DNA of 64,000 nt from Streptomyces sp. AC512_CC834 (GTDB lineage: Bacteria > Actinomycetota > Actinomycetes > Streptomycetales > Streptomycetaceae): positions 22,153 through 86,152 of the forward strand of contig NZ_JAGMUO010000061.1 in NCBI RefSeq assembly GCF_019049325.1, in the 5' to 3' direction. The translations under genes and the position numbers were made by a program. A model generated the notes under the pieces. It saw nothing but the letters and a program-made list of their open reading frames with translations. It did not search any database and was not told the DNA's origin. The first letter of the stretch is position 1. Every line of letters begins with the position of its first letter. This document shows positions 17,395-25,908 of the stretch, piece by piece.

Positions 17395-18585
17395 ATGTCC
17401 AACCGACGTCACACGCTGATCGCCCTGAGCGGGGTCGCCGCGGCACTCGCTTTGTCCGTGCCCGCAGCCAACGCACTGACCAGCGACGCGACCGCCACCC
17501 CCGCCGCGCACAGCCAGGACGCGTTCAAGGGCCGGACCGACGCCGCCGTCCGCAAGAGCCTGCGGTCACTGGTGAAGGAGGACGGCTTCCCCGGCGCGCT
17601 CGCTTCCCTGAGCGACCCCGGCGGCCGCGCCCGCAACTACACCGCCGGAGTCGGCAACCTCAAGACCAGGTCCAAGGTCCCCACCGACGGCCAGGTCCGC
17701 ATCGCCAGCAACACCAAGATGTTCACCGCGACCGTCGTCCTCCAGCTGGTGGGCGAGGGCAGGATCGACCTCGACGCGCCGATCGAGACGTACCTGCCGG
17801 GCCTGGTCCGCGGCGACGGCATCGACGGACACGACATCACCGTGCGCCAGCTGCTCCAGCACACCAGCGGACTGCCCGACTACGACGAAGAGGTCGTCAA
17901 GGACTACCTGACCAAGCAGCAGCACCGCTACTTCGAACCCCACGAGCTCATCGAGTTCGGCCTCAACAAGAAGGCCCTGTTCGCCCCCGGCACCGGCTGG
18001 AGCTACAGCAACACCAACTACATCCTCGCCGGTCTCCTCGTCCAGAAGGTCACCGGCCGCCCCGTCGGCGAGGAGATCACCCACCGGATCATCAAGCCTC
18101 TCGGCCTGCGCCACACCTACTGGCCCGGCGTCGGCGACCAGACCATCAAGGGACGCCACCCCCACGGCTACTTCGCCACCGCCCCCAACACCCCCTACAC
18201 CGACGTCACCGAGCAGGACCCCTCCGCCGGCTGGGCCGCGGGAGGACTCATCGCCACCCCCAGCGACCTCAACCGCTTCCTCACCGCGCTCCTCGACGGC
18301 AAGCTCCTCGAGCCGGAACAGCTCAAGGAGATGCAGACCACCGTCGACGCCCCCGACTTCGACACCGTCGGTGACGCCCACTACGGCCTCGGCATCGCCA
18401 CCGTCAAGCTCAGCTGCGGCGGCTACGCCTGGACCCACGGCGGCAACGCCCCGGGCTACACCACCCGCAACGCCGTGACCAAGGACGGCCGGGCGGCCAC
18501 CATCGCCGTCACCGCGCTGCCCACCACCCTCCCCGCCGCGCAGCACATCGAGGCCGCCCTCGACACCGCCCTCTGCACCCGCTGA
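17395..18585 (+). CDS. secreted serine hydrolase, class C beta-lactamase/D-Ala-D-Ala peptidase-like (copy 2)
   Basis: A 396-residue paralogue of the upstream gene. The signal peptide (residues 1-28, ending in an AANA-type site) precedes a catalytic domain with SNTK (Ser 105, Lys 108), YSN (Tyr 204) and THGG near residue 347. Both copies share long identical blocks (e.g. TYLPGLVRGDGIDG, ITVRQLLQHTSGLP, ALDTALCTR at the C-terminus). AAGGAGA precedes the ATG. A strong hairpin follows at 18608. The substrate is not predictable from sequence. Confidence 0.9.
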   Translation: MSNRRHTLIALSGVAAALALSVPAANALTSDATATPAAHSQDAFKGRTDAAVRKSLRSLVKEDGFPGALASLSDPGGRARNYTAGVGNLKTRSKVPTDGQVRIASNTKMFTATVVLQLVGEGRIDLDAPIETYLPGLVRGDGIDGHDITVRQLLQHTSGLPDYDEEVVKDYLTKQQHRYFEPHELIEFGLNKKALFAPGTGWSYSNTNYILAGLLVQKVTGRPVGEEITHRIIKPLGLRHTYWPGVGDQTIKGRHPHGYFATAPNTPYTDVTEQDPSAGWAAGGLIATPSDLNRFLTALLDGKLLEPEQLKEMQTTVDAPDFDTVGDAHYGLGIATVKLSCGGYAWTHGGNAPGYTTRNAVTKDGRAATIAVTALPTTLPAAQHIEAALDTALCTR

Positions 18586-18607
18586 CCCGGCCCCGCGACG
18601 GCACGGA

Positions 18608-18656
18608 CCCCACCCCGCGACGGACCACTGTGACAAGTGCCGGACGCGGGGTGGGG
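18608..18656. terminator. bidirectional terminator hairpin
   Basis: CCCCACCCCGCG pairs perfectly with CGCGGGGTGGGG (12 base pairs) around a 25-base loop that itself contains CACT/AGTG. It lies between the convergent serine hydrolase (stop 18585) and DJ-1 gene (stop 18686). Confidence 0.75.
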
Positions 18657-18685
18657 CAAGCCCGGCTCCAGCGGGCAGGCGGGGT

Positions 18686-19294
18686 CTACTCCGAGGCGCC
18701 GGATTCGGAATCCCACGGATACTCCAGTACGTGAGCCACTTCCCGGGCCCTCGCGGTTCCCTCGACGCGCTCGACGAGGTGAAGCGACATGTCGATACCG
18801 GCGGACACGCCGGCGCTGGTCACGATGTGCCCGGCATCGACCCACCGCTGCCCGGTGCGCACCTCGACGTCGGGGAACTGGGCGAGGTCGTCGAGGACGC
18901 TCCAGTGACTGGTGGCGGGCAGCCCGGCGAGGAGCCCGGCCGCCCCGAGGACCAGGGCACCGTTGCAGACGGACGCCAGGAGCGTGCCCGTGTCCGCGAA
19001 GGACCGCATCCGTGCCAGATGTGCCTGGTCGTGCCGGAGGTGGTCGATCCCGGAACCACCGGGATGGATGAGGAGATCCGGCCTCGGGTCGTCGTCGACA
19101 CCGCCGTCGGGCGTGACGGCCAGTCCCAGGCTGCACCGCACGGGCTTCCCGTCGAGGCTCGCGGTGCGGACGACCACCTCACGGTCGGTCAGCTCCTGCC
19201 AGAAGCGGAGGGTCTCCCATGGACCGAAGGCGTCCAGCTCCTCGACGCCTTCGAACAACAGCACGGTGACTCGATACGGAACGGTGTCGGACAT
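18686..19294 (-). CDS. DJ-1/PfpI-family protein
   Basis: A 202-residue cytoplasmic protein of the DJ-1/PfpI (ThiJ) superfamily, closest in pattern to isonitrile-hydratase-like members: YRVTVLLFEGVEELDAFGPW at the N-terminus, HPGGSGID (about 75-82) and the nucleophile elbow ASVCNGALVL with Cys near residue 110, then TSAGVSAGIDMSLHLVER. Enzymatic activity is unknown. It is divergent from the ABC importer, separated by 218 bases. A related broken gene is at 22798. Confidence 0.85.
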   Translation of the reverse strand: MSDTVPYRVTVLLFEGVEELDAFGPWETLRFWQELTDREVVVRTASLDGKPVRCSLGLAVTPDGGVDDDPRPDLLIHPGGSGIDHLRHDQAHLARMRSFADTGTLLASVCNGALVLGAAGLLAGLPATSHWSVLDDLAQFPDVEVRTGQRWVDAGHIVTSAGVSAGIDMSLHLVERVEGTARAREVAHVLEYPWDSESGASE

Positions 19295-19512
19295 GGCTGG
19301 TCGGCCTCTCTGGGAAACATGCGCGGGATGGCGAACAAGTTAGCGTGCCGCTTGGCTGTCGGCGTGGTATCGGCCTGGTGACGATGACGACATCGACGAG
19401 AACGCGAAGCCCGGGAACTGGTGGCCCTCCCGCCGCGACTACTGCACCGAAACCACTCGGCCCAAAGCCACTCGGCCCATGAGTGAGTGCGGCGCGCACC
19501 ACAAGGAGTCCC

Positions 19513-20547
19513 ATGTCGATGAACCGGCCGGCCGCGGCCACCCTGGCCGCGGCGCTCTGTCTGCTCACGGCGGCATGCGGCTCCTCGTCCGACGGCACGG
19601 CGAGCGGCGGCACCACCGAGGCCGCCGGATCGACGTCCGGCTACCCGGTCACCCTCGACAACTGCGGCCGGAAGCTGACCTTCGACAAGGCCCCCGAGCG
19701 GGTCGTCGTGATGAACGGCGCGTCCGTCGCCGAGGTCTCCACGCTGCTCGCCCTCGGTCTCGAGGACAGGATCGTCGCCAACCAGCAGAGTTACGGCAGG
19801 TCCGAGGTGCCCGGCCGGGCCGCCGCCATCAAGGAGCTGCCCACCGGCGGCATCACGCTCAACGGGGCCGGTGACATCCCCCGCGAGGCCATGCTCGGCC
19901 TGCGTCCCGACCTCGTCCTGTCCGTCACCTCGTACGGCTTCGAACAGAAGAACGGCTTCGCCACCCGCGAGCAGCTCCAGCAGGTGGGCGCCAACAGCTA
20001 CATCTCCCCGCAGGGCTGCGACGACGACCCCTCGAAGATGACCGTCGCCGACAGCTACCAACTGCTGCGCGACATGGGGAAGATCTTCCACGTCGGCGAC
20101 CGGGCCGAGAAACTGATCGCCGAGTCCGAGAAGAACATCGCCGCGGTCACCGGGAAGGCCGAGACGGACAAGCCCCCGAAGGTCATGGTGCTCTTCGCCA
20201 GCCCGTCGGGCAAAACCGACTTCAGTCTGGTCTTCGCCCAGGGCATCGTCAACGACATCCTCGCCAGGGCCGGCGGCGCCAACGCCTTCGAGGACACCGC
20301 CGAGACGCTCTTCGCCAACGTGAGCAAGGAGAAGGCGGCCACCACCGACGTCGACGCCCTCGTCGTGATCGACGCCGGCGGCACCGACGCGTCGGCGTAC
20401 GCCAAGAAACTGCTCAAGGAGTTCCCCCAGTGGCCGGCCGCCAAGAACAACACGTACGTGACACTGTCCGACTCGATGTACCTCGGCCCCAGCAACGACC
20501 TGGCCGTGAAGAAGATCGCCGAGGTGCTGCGTCCGGCCGCCGGCTGA
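19513..20547 (+). CDS. ABC importer substrate-binding lipoprotein (metal/siderophore type)
   Basis: A 344-residue lipoprotein: signal peptide with lipobox LTAAC (Cys about 22), a Ser/Gly/Thr linker, then a class III periplasmic-binding fold (LTFDKAPERVVVMNGASVAE, residues about 55-75; LGLRPDLVLS). This is the FecB/BtuF-type cluster that binds iron-siderophore, haem, cobalamin or related metal complexes. AAGGAG precedes the ATG. It forms an operon with permease and ATPase genes; a heavy-metal-associated domain protein follows, which favours a metal cargo, though the ligand is undetermined. Confidence 0.88.
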   Translation: MSMNRPAAATLAAALCLLTAACGSSSDGTASGGTTEAAGSTSGYPVTLDNCGRKLTFDKAPERVVVMNGASVAEVSTLLALGLEDRIVANQQSYGRSEVPGRAAAIKELPTGGITLNGAGDIPREAMLGLRPDLVLSVTSYGFEQKNGFATREQLQQVGANSYISPQGCDDDPSKMTVADSYQLLRDMGKIFHVGDRAEKLIAESEKNIAAVTGKAETDKPPKVMVLFASPSGKTDFSLVFAQGIVNDILARAGGANAFEDTAETLFANVSKEKAATTDVDALVVIDAGGTDASAYAKKLLKEFPQWPAAKNNTYVTLSDSMYLGPSNDLAVKKIAEVLRPAAG

Positions 20548-21569
20548 GCCGGCTCACGCTGCCACTGGCGTTCACCCTCCTGCCCGTCGCCCTGGTCGCC
20601 ACCATGATCGTGGCGATCGGCGTCGGCGCGGTCAACGTGCCGGCCGGCGAGGTGTGGGACATCGTCGTCCACCACGTCACGGGTGCCGGAGCGGCATCCC
20701 CGGACCCCGCGCTCGACCAGATCGTGTGGAACTTCCGCGCCCCGCGCGTGGTCCTGGCGGCACTGGCCGGCGCGGGCCTGTCCGTGTCCGGCGCCGTACT
20801 GCAGAGTGCCGTCTCCAACCCCCTGGCCGACCCCACCGTGCTGGGCTTCTCCTACGGCGCCACACTCGGCGCCGTCCTGGCCATCACCCTGGGCGGCTCG
20901 GTGGCCGCCGCCGGTATCGGCGTCTCGACGGCGGCCTTCGTGGGGGCGATGGCCGCCGGCGCCCTGGTCTTCGCCCTCGGACAGCGGCGCGGACGCATGG
21001 CCCCGACCCGGCTGGTGCTGGCCGGCGTGGCCGTCGGCTATGTCTTCCTGTCGGCGACCAGCTTCGTACAGCTCCACGCCTCCCCGAACGAACTGCGTAC
21101 GGTCCTGTTCTGGACGCTGGGCAGCGTCGCGGGCGCCCAGTGGGACCAACTTCCCACGGTCGCCGTCGTGGTGATCGCCACGACCGTCCTGCTGACCCTG
21201 TTCGGCCGCCGGCTCAACGTCCTGCTGGCCGGCGACGAGTCCGCCACCGCGCTCGGCCTCGACGTCAACCGGCTCCGTCTCGTCCTGCTGGTGCTCAGCG
21301 CCCTGCTGACCGGCACGGTCATCGCGGTCGCCGGCGGCATCGGCTTCGTCGGCCTGATGATCCCGCACCTGGTCCGGCTGAGCACCGGCGCCGACCACCG
21401 CCGCCTGCTGCCCCTGACCGCCCTGCTGGGCGCGGTCTACCTGGTCCTCGTCGACCTCCTCTCCCGCACCCTCGACCGCCCCAACGAACTGCCCCTGGGC
21501 ATCCTCACCGCACTCCTCGGCGCACCGTTCTTCCTCTGGCTGCTGCGCCGCAACAAGGCCATGGACTGA
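20430..21569 (+). CDS. FecCD-family ABC permease
   Basis: A hydrophobic permease with about nine or ten membrane segments, starting with LTLPLAFTLLPVALVATMIV and including the family motifs PRVVLAALAGAGLSVSGA, NPLADPTVLG and GFVGLMIPHLVR (contact with the ATPase). The translation start is ambiguous: the only canonical in-frame start before the first membrane segment is the GTG at 20430, 118 bases inside the preceding gene. A CTG at 20544 overlapping the upstream TGA would fit normal spacing better. The true protein is therefore about 341-379 residues. Confidence 0.85.
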   Translation: MAGRQEQHVRDTVRLDVPRPQQRPGREEDRRGAASGRRLSRLTLPLAFTLLPVALVATMIVAIGVGAVNVPAGEVWDIVVHHVTGAGAASPDPALDQIVWNFRAPRVVLAALAGAGLSVSGAVLQSAVSNPLADPTVLGFSYGATLGAVLAITLGGSVAAAGIGVSTAAFVGAMAAGALVFALGQRRGRMAPTRLVLAGVAVGYVFLSATSFVQLHASPNELRTVLFWTLGSVAGAQWDQLPTVAVVVIATTVLLTLFGRRLNVLLAGDESATALGLDVNRLRLVLLVLSALLTGTVIAVAGGIGFVGLMIPHLVRLSTGADHRRLLPLTALLGAVYLVLVDLLSRTLDRPNELPLGILTALLGAPFFLWLLRRNKAMD

Positions 21570-21572
21570 CGC

Positions 21573-22355
21573 ATGCACCTCACTGTCGAACGGCTCCGTA
21601 TCACCCTGGACGGCAACCCCATCCTGCGTGACGTGAGCCTCGGAGCCCGCACGGGCGACATCGTCGGACTCGTCGGGCCCAACGGCAGCGGCAAGTCGAC
21701 CCTGCTGCGTACCGTCTACCGCTCGCTGCGCCCCGCGAGCGGCGTCGTGCGGGTCGGCGACGACGACGTGTGGACGCTGTCCGCCCGTGCCGCCGCCCGC
21801 CGTACCGCCGCGGTGCTCCAGGACTCCGGCGGCAACACCACCGGCCTGACCGTCACCGAGATCGTCGCCCTGGGCCGCAGCCCGCACCACGGCCTGCTCG
21901 GACGCGACGGAGTCGAGGACCACCGGGCCGTCGAGGACGCCATCGACCACTGCGGTGTACGGCCCTACGCGGCACACGACTATGCCTCCCTGTCCGGCGG
22001 GGAACGCCAACGTGTCCTGCTGGCACGGGCGCTGGCCCAGGGCCCGCGGCTGCTGGTCCTGGACGAACTCACCAACCACCTCGACATCCGGGCCCGCTTC
22101 GAGCTGCTCGACCTCATCCGCGCCACCGGGATCACCACACTGGCGGTCCTGCACGACCTCGACCTGGCCGCCCGGCTCTGCGACCACCTCGTCGTCCTGC
22201 ACGAGGGGACGGTGGTGACCGCGGGAGAGGTCCTCCAGGTGCTGACCCCTCGGGTCCTCTGGGAGGTCTTCGGCGTCCGGGCGAGCACCGACCGGCACGA
22301 CGACGGCGTCATCCGCATCACCTACGCCGCCCGGCCGCTTGCCCTGGAGGGGTGA
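21573..22355 (+). CDS. ABC importer ATP-binding protein (FecE/BtuD type)
   Basis: A 260-residue ATPase. Walker A GPNGSGKST (about residues 35-43), Q-loop region AVLQDSGG, signature LSGGERQR (about 138-145), Walker B LLVLDE (about 158-163) and switch His in AVLHDLDL are all present. The residue after the Walker B Glu is Leu (LDELTNHLD) where Pro is usual. The gene begins 3 bases after the permease stop, completing the importer. The cargo is assigned only as a metal chelate. Confidence 0.9.
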   Translation: MHLTVERLRITLDGNPILRDVSLGARTGDIVGLVGPNGSGKSTLLRTVYRSLRPASGVVRVGDDDVWTLSARAAARRTAAVLQDSGGNTTGLTVTEIVALGRSPHHGLLGRDGVEDHRAVEDAIDHCGVRPYAAHDYASLSGGERQRVLLARALAQGPRLLVLDELTNHLDIRARFELLDLIRATGITTLAVLHDLDLAARLCDHLVVLHEGTVVTAGEVLQVLTPRVLWEVFGVRASTDRHDDGVIRITYAARPLALEG

Positions 22356-22485
22356 CCCGCACGACAGCCGGGAACCACCCCCGGGTGCTTCACGACTCAC
22401 TGAGGGACGGCCCCGGAAGAACACGGGAGCCGACGTACGCGTACAGAGGCGTACCCACGTCTCGGAGCACATCAGGAGTCGCACC

Positions 22486-22701
22486 ATGGCACGCAAGCAA
22501 TACCTCGTCACCGGCATGAGCTGTGAGCACTGCGCCGCGAGCATCACCGAGGAGGTCTCCCAGGTGTCCGGAGTCACCGGGGTGGACGTCGACGTCGCCG
22601 CCGCAACGGTCGCGGTCGACGGCACCGGCCTGGACGACGCGCGCCTGTGTGCGGCGATCGTGGAGGCGGGGTACGAGGTCAGGGCACTGGTCCTGGCCTG
22701 A
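22486..22701 (+). CDS. heavy-metal-associated (CopZ-like) protein
   Basis: A 71-residue single HMA domain with the metal motif GMSCEHC (residues 10-16; Cys 13 and Cys 16) and the usual beta-alpha-beta-beta-alpha-beta pattern ending in AIVEAGYEVRAL. Such proteins carry Cu(I) or another soft metal to transporters. The start ATG at 22486 lies 130 bases after the ABC ATPase gene on the same strand. No P-type ATPase is in the window. Confidence 0.88.
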   Translation: MARKQYLVTGMSCEHCAASITEEVSQVSGVTGVDVDVAAATVAVDGTGLDDARLCAAIVEAGYEVRALVLA

Positions 22702-22797
22702 CAGACGCCGAGTACGCGATCAGGGGGCGGGCCGATGGAATGCGGGAAGCTCCTGCCGCCGTCGTCCTGGTGGTCCCGAATCGGCCAGCCTCTGCGC

Positions 22798-23329
22798 GTT
22801 CAGATTCTCATGTACGACGGTGTGGAGGAGCAGGACTCCATCGGACTCCGAGGCGCTCCCGGGCACGCCGTGCAGGTGGGCGGTGACATCGAGACGACAC
22901 TGGTGCGGCCGTCGGCGCCCGGCAAGGTGACGTGCTTCTTCCCCACCGGCGTCGGCGTTCTGAACGTGCCGGGCGGCGGCGATCGGCTGATCATGGATCA
23001 GGACGTCCTGCGCGACCTCCGACGGGCACAGGAGGCAGGTGTCGTCGTCGCCGGTGTCTGCACCGGAGTGATGGTGCTGTCGGCGGCGGGACCGACCAAG
23101 GGCCGTCCGTGCAGGACGCGCGCGGCGTCGACGACGTGAACCTGTGACCGCGGGCGGCGTCACCAGCGGGATCGACCTGGCGCTCCGGTTGACCACCCGC
23201 GAGTGCGGGGCGTCCGCCGCCGGCGTGGAGTCCATCAGGGAGTACGAGCAGCGCGGTGTCGTATGGCGAGCGCCCGACCGCCGTCGCGCCGCCTCGAAGG
23301 CCGTGCCGGAGGCGGACACCGGGGCCTGA
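22798..23329 (+). pseudogene. DJ-1/PfpI-family gene with internal deletions and a frameshift
   Basis: The first frame reads VQILMYDGVEEQDSIG, then VPGGGDRL and the elbow VVAGVCTGVMVLSAAG. It terminates around 23139. A second frame resumes with VTAGGVTSGIDLALRL and ends EYEQRGVVWRAPDRRR at 23329. Compared with intact DJ-1 genes, segments after the N-terminal strand and between KGRPC and VTAGG are missing. It is a decayed relative of the gene at 18686, though not a recent copy. Confidence 0.7.
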
Positions 23330-23477
23330 CGGTCCGGTTCGGCGGCGCAGCGTCCGTGGGACGGCCGGGCCCCGCGGCCGGTGCGGGCGCGGAAGCACGT
23401 CGCGGCGGGTGCCGGTCGCGACGTACCCGGGCACCTGGGTGTCCGGCTCCGCCAGGCGGGTGCCAGGATGAGCTGTC

Positions 23478-24242
23478 ATGTCTGCTGGCGGAATGTTGCG
23501 TACGCTGCGGGCCGCGGTGTTCGCGGCCGTCTGTGTCGTGCTCGCCGCCGTCGGCCACGTGCTGATGTCCGGGACCGGACTGCCCTGGTGGGTCCTGCTG
23601 TCCGGCCTCACCGCGGTCGGTGCCGTGGGCTGGTCCTTCGGCGGCCGGGAGCGGCGGCTGCCCACGGTGGCCGCTCTGACCGTGGCCGCGCAGACGGTCC
23701 TGCACATCGGCTTCACCCTTGCGCAGTGGGCGGCCCAGCCGTCCGCTGCGGCGCAGGGCACGCAGAGCGTGCAGCAGTGGGCGAGGTATCTGCTCTGCGG
23801 GGCCGAACCCACCCCCGCCCAGGCGGCCCGGGCCTACGACATCGCGCAGCGAGCCGGTCTGACGCAACACCTGCACCACACGTCCGGCCACGACACCGCA
23901 GCCGTGGCCTCCACGACGGGTACGCCGGGCGCATCGGGGATGTCCCACGTGGGGCACATGACGGACACCACGTCCTGGGGCATGCTCGCCGCCCACCTGC
24001 TGGCCGCCGTCCTGTGCGGACTGTGGCTCGCCCAGGGGGAACGCGCGGCCTTCGCACTGGTACGCGCCTGCGCCGACCGCGCGTTCGTGCCGCTGCTGCT
24101 GGTGCTCACCGTCCTCGTGCCGCTGTCGCGTCCGCCCGCCTTGGGGCGGCCCGCCCGGCAGACTCGCCGGCTTCTGCGGCAGCGCCTGCTCGTCCACACC
24201 CTCGCCACCCGCGGCCCTCCCGGGGAGACCGCTGTCGCCTGA
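23478..24242 (+). CDS. His-rich multi-pass membrane protein
   Basis: A 254-residue protein with about five hydrophobic segments (about residues 10-30, 36-53, 63-82, 165-185, 196-216). Between the third and fourth lies an extracellular-type loop rich in His and Met (HLHHTSGHD, then MSHVGHMTD, about 130-160), a plausible metal-binding patch. The cytoplasmic C-terminus is Arg-rich. The ECF sigma gene follows by 153 bases, an arrangement where such proteins can act as sensor or be a target. Function not established. Confidence 0.7.
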   Translation: MSAGGMLRTLRAAVFAAVCVVLAAVGHVLMSGTGLPWWVLLSGLTAVGAVGWSFGGRERRLPTVAALTVAAQTVLHIGFTLAQWAAQPSAAAQGTQSVQQWARYLLCGAEPTPAQAARAYDIAQRAGLTQHLHHTSGHDTAAVASTTGTPGASGMSHVGHMTDTTSWGMLAAHLLAAVLCGLWLAQGERAAFALVRACADRAFVPLLLVLTVLVPLSRPPALGRPARQTRRLLRQRLLVHTLATRGPPGETAVA

Positions 24243-24395
24243 CAGCCGGTTCACCGTCGTCGCCTCCCTGCGCCGGCGGTCTCCCGTGCGCGCGTCCGCG
24301 CGGACGGGTCTCCCACCTGTGCGGCGGGCCCACGGCCCCCGGGCCCCTCCCCGCCACCGCCGTACGGGATCTTGCCGAGGAAGGACCACGGGACC

Positions 24396-24992
24396 ATGAG
24401 CCCTGCCCTGCCCGCCGTGACCGACGAGACGGTCACCGCATGGGCGCTCGCCGCCGCCGGCGGCGACAGCGAAGCGGTCGACCGCTTCGTGCGCGCCCTC
24501 CAGCGCGACGTACTGCGCTATGTGGCGTACCTCGCCGACGACGCACAGGCCGCCGACGACCTCGCCCAGGACACGTTCCTACGGGCGCTGACCTCCCTGC
24601 ACCGGTTCGAGGGCCGTTCCTCGGCCCGCGTGTGGCTGCTCTCGATCGCCCGCCGGGCGGTCGCCGACAGCCTGCGGGGGGCCGCCCGCCGTCCGAAGAC
24701 GGCCAACACCCCCGACTGGGAGGACATGGTCGAACGCGCCCAGCCGAGCGGACTGCCGGGCTTCGACGACGGAGTCGCCCTGATGCACCTGGTCGATGCC
24801 CTGCCCCGCGACCGGCGTGAGGCCTTCCTGCTCACGCAGGTGTACGGCCTGCCGTACGCGGACGCCGCGAAGGTGGCCCGGTGCCCGGTCGGCACCATCC
24901 GCTCCCGCGTCGCCCGGGCCCGGCTGAACCTGGCCGAGATGATGGCCGACGAGCCCGGCACCACCCGCCGGTACGAACCGGCCGCGGCCTGA
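24396..24992 (+). CDS. ECF-type RNA polymerase sigma factor
   Basis: A 198-residue ECF sigma factor. Region 2 contains VLRYVAYLADDAQAADDLAQ and DTFLRALTSLHRF (about 38-70) for core binding and -10 recognition; region 4 (about 138-180) has LPRDRREAFLLTQVYGLPYA and GTIRSRVARARLNL for -35 recognition. No anti-sigma gene follows; the His-rich membrane protein upstream is a candidate partner. The ATG at 24396 follows AGGAAGGA. A hairpin terminates the gene at 25012. Confidence 0.9.
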   Translation: MSPALPAVTDETVTAWALAAAGGDSEAVDRFVRALQRDVLRYVAYLADDAQAADDLAQDTFLRALTSLHRFEGRSSARVWLLSIARRAVADSLRGAARRPKTANTPDWEDMVERAQPSGLPGFDDGVALMHLVDALPRDRREAFLLTQVYGLPYADAAKVARCPVGTIRSRVARARLNLAEMMADEPGTTRRYEPAAA

Positions 24993-25011
24993 CGGACCGG
25001 CACGTCCGAGT

Positions 25012-25035
25012 CCGCGTGCCCGCCCGGGCACGCGG
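25012..25035. terminator. hairpin after sigma factor gene
   Basis: CCGCGTGCCCG pairs perfectly with CGGGCACGCGG (11 base pairs, 2-base loop), 20 bases after the sigma gene stop. Confidence 0.75.
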
Positions 25036-25104
25036 GCCGCACACCGCCATGGCGGCATCTCCCCGTACGCATCACGCTCACCGATCCTGCTGACGAGGTA
25101 AGCG

Positions 25105-25400
25105 CTTTGATCGCACAGGAGTAGTTCGACCCGGTCCAGGTTCTGGCCCGGGCACTGGTGGACGCGGTATCCGAAGGCCGGGTGTCCGGCGGGAGGCTGA
25201 ACATCAGTCCTCCGCCGGCCCGCACCGGCTGTCCGCCGATGGTGAGGTCTTCCCGGGCCACGCGCACGATCACGTTGTCGGCGATGGCGGGGTAGAGCTG
25301 GTCGGGGTGGCGCAGCAGGGTCAGGGTACTCAGGGCGGTCGTGCCCGCGGTGGTCTCGTGACCGGCCACCAGCAGTGCCATCGCCATGGGGACGGCTTCC
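25105..25400 (-). pseudogene. cytochrome P450 remnant
   Basis: The minus strand reads EEAVPMAMALLVAGHETTAG (I-helix with the oxygen-binding AGHETT) and then IVRVAREDLTIGGQPVRAG, a K-helix to beta-1 region lacking its ExxR part. After a frame change it reads PAFGYRVHQCPGQNLDRVEL, the haem-ligand loop with Cys, but with Arg in place of the usual Gly. The N-terminal half and C-terminus are missing. It cannot make an active enzyme. Confidence 0.75.
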
Positions 25401-25900
25401 TCGAGAAGGGCAAGTCCGAGCTGTTGCTCGCCGGACTCGACGACAATTGCCGTGAGTTGGCCGGACGTATGCGTCAAGCGGCACAGTCGGCGCCCGGCTC
25501 CGATCCGTGGACGGCTCTGCGGGCCACCGTCGACACATACTGCCGATTCGCCACGCGGCAGCGGCAGCGCCACCGGCTCATGTTCCACATCGGGCCGACG
25601 CCGGCAGAGCCGCGGCCGGCCGGAGCGCACCCGGGAATCCACGTGATGGCTGTCCGGCGCGAGGCCGTCCACGGATACCTGACCGACCCGTCCGCGGGTC
25701 CCGAAGGGAACCCGGGCGCCTCCTCACTGACGGCGGAGGAGATGACACGGCTGTTGTGGAGCGGCCTGCACGGACCGTTCGGCATCCGGTGGATCACCAC
25801 GCACGACGAGCCGGCCCAACAACCCCTGGCCCCACTGCAGAGCGCCCTGCTCGTCTCCCTGTTCGGCCGCTGCCGACCCTCGCCCGGATCCGGCGTCATG
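25398..25900 (+). pseudogene. TetR-family regulator remnant lacking DNA-binding domain
   Basis: From about 25398 the plus strand encodes a TetR C-terminal ligand domain (SELLLAGLDDNCRELAGRM, then LRATVDTYCRFA, LTAEEMTRLLWSGLHGPFG). The helix-turn-helix is absent; the frame runs upstream into the antisense of the P450 remnant, and no proper stop precedes the ROK gene. The P450 and TetR pieces meet head to head at about 25400, a recombination scar. Confidence 0.65.
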
Positions 25901-25908
25901 ACGGGGCC

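Noticed and set aside
19340..19512. Cobalamin riboswitch upstream of the ABC importer
   Set aside because: Some segments resemble the B12 box (CCCGGGAAC, CCCGCC), but the GGTGnnAATCC core and spacing are not there. A covariance search would decide.
20055..22625. An 856-codon minus-strand open frame
   Set aside because: Antisense to the ABC importer operon; Gln/Asp/Gly-rich composition with no domain.
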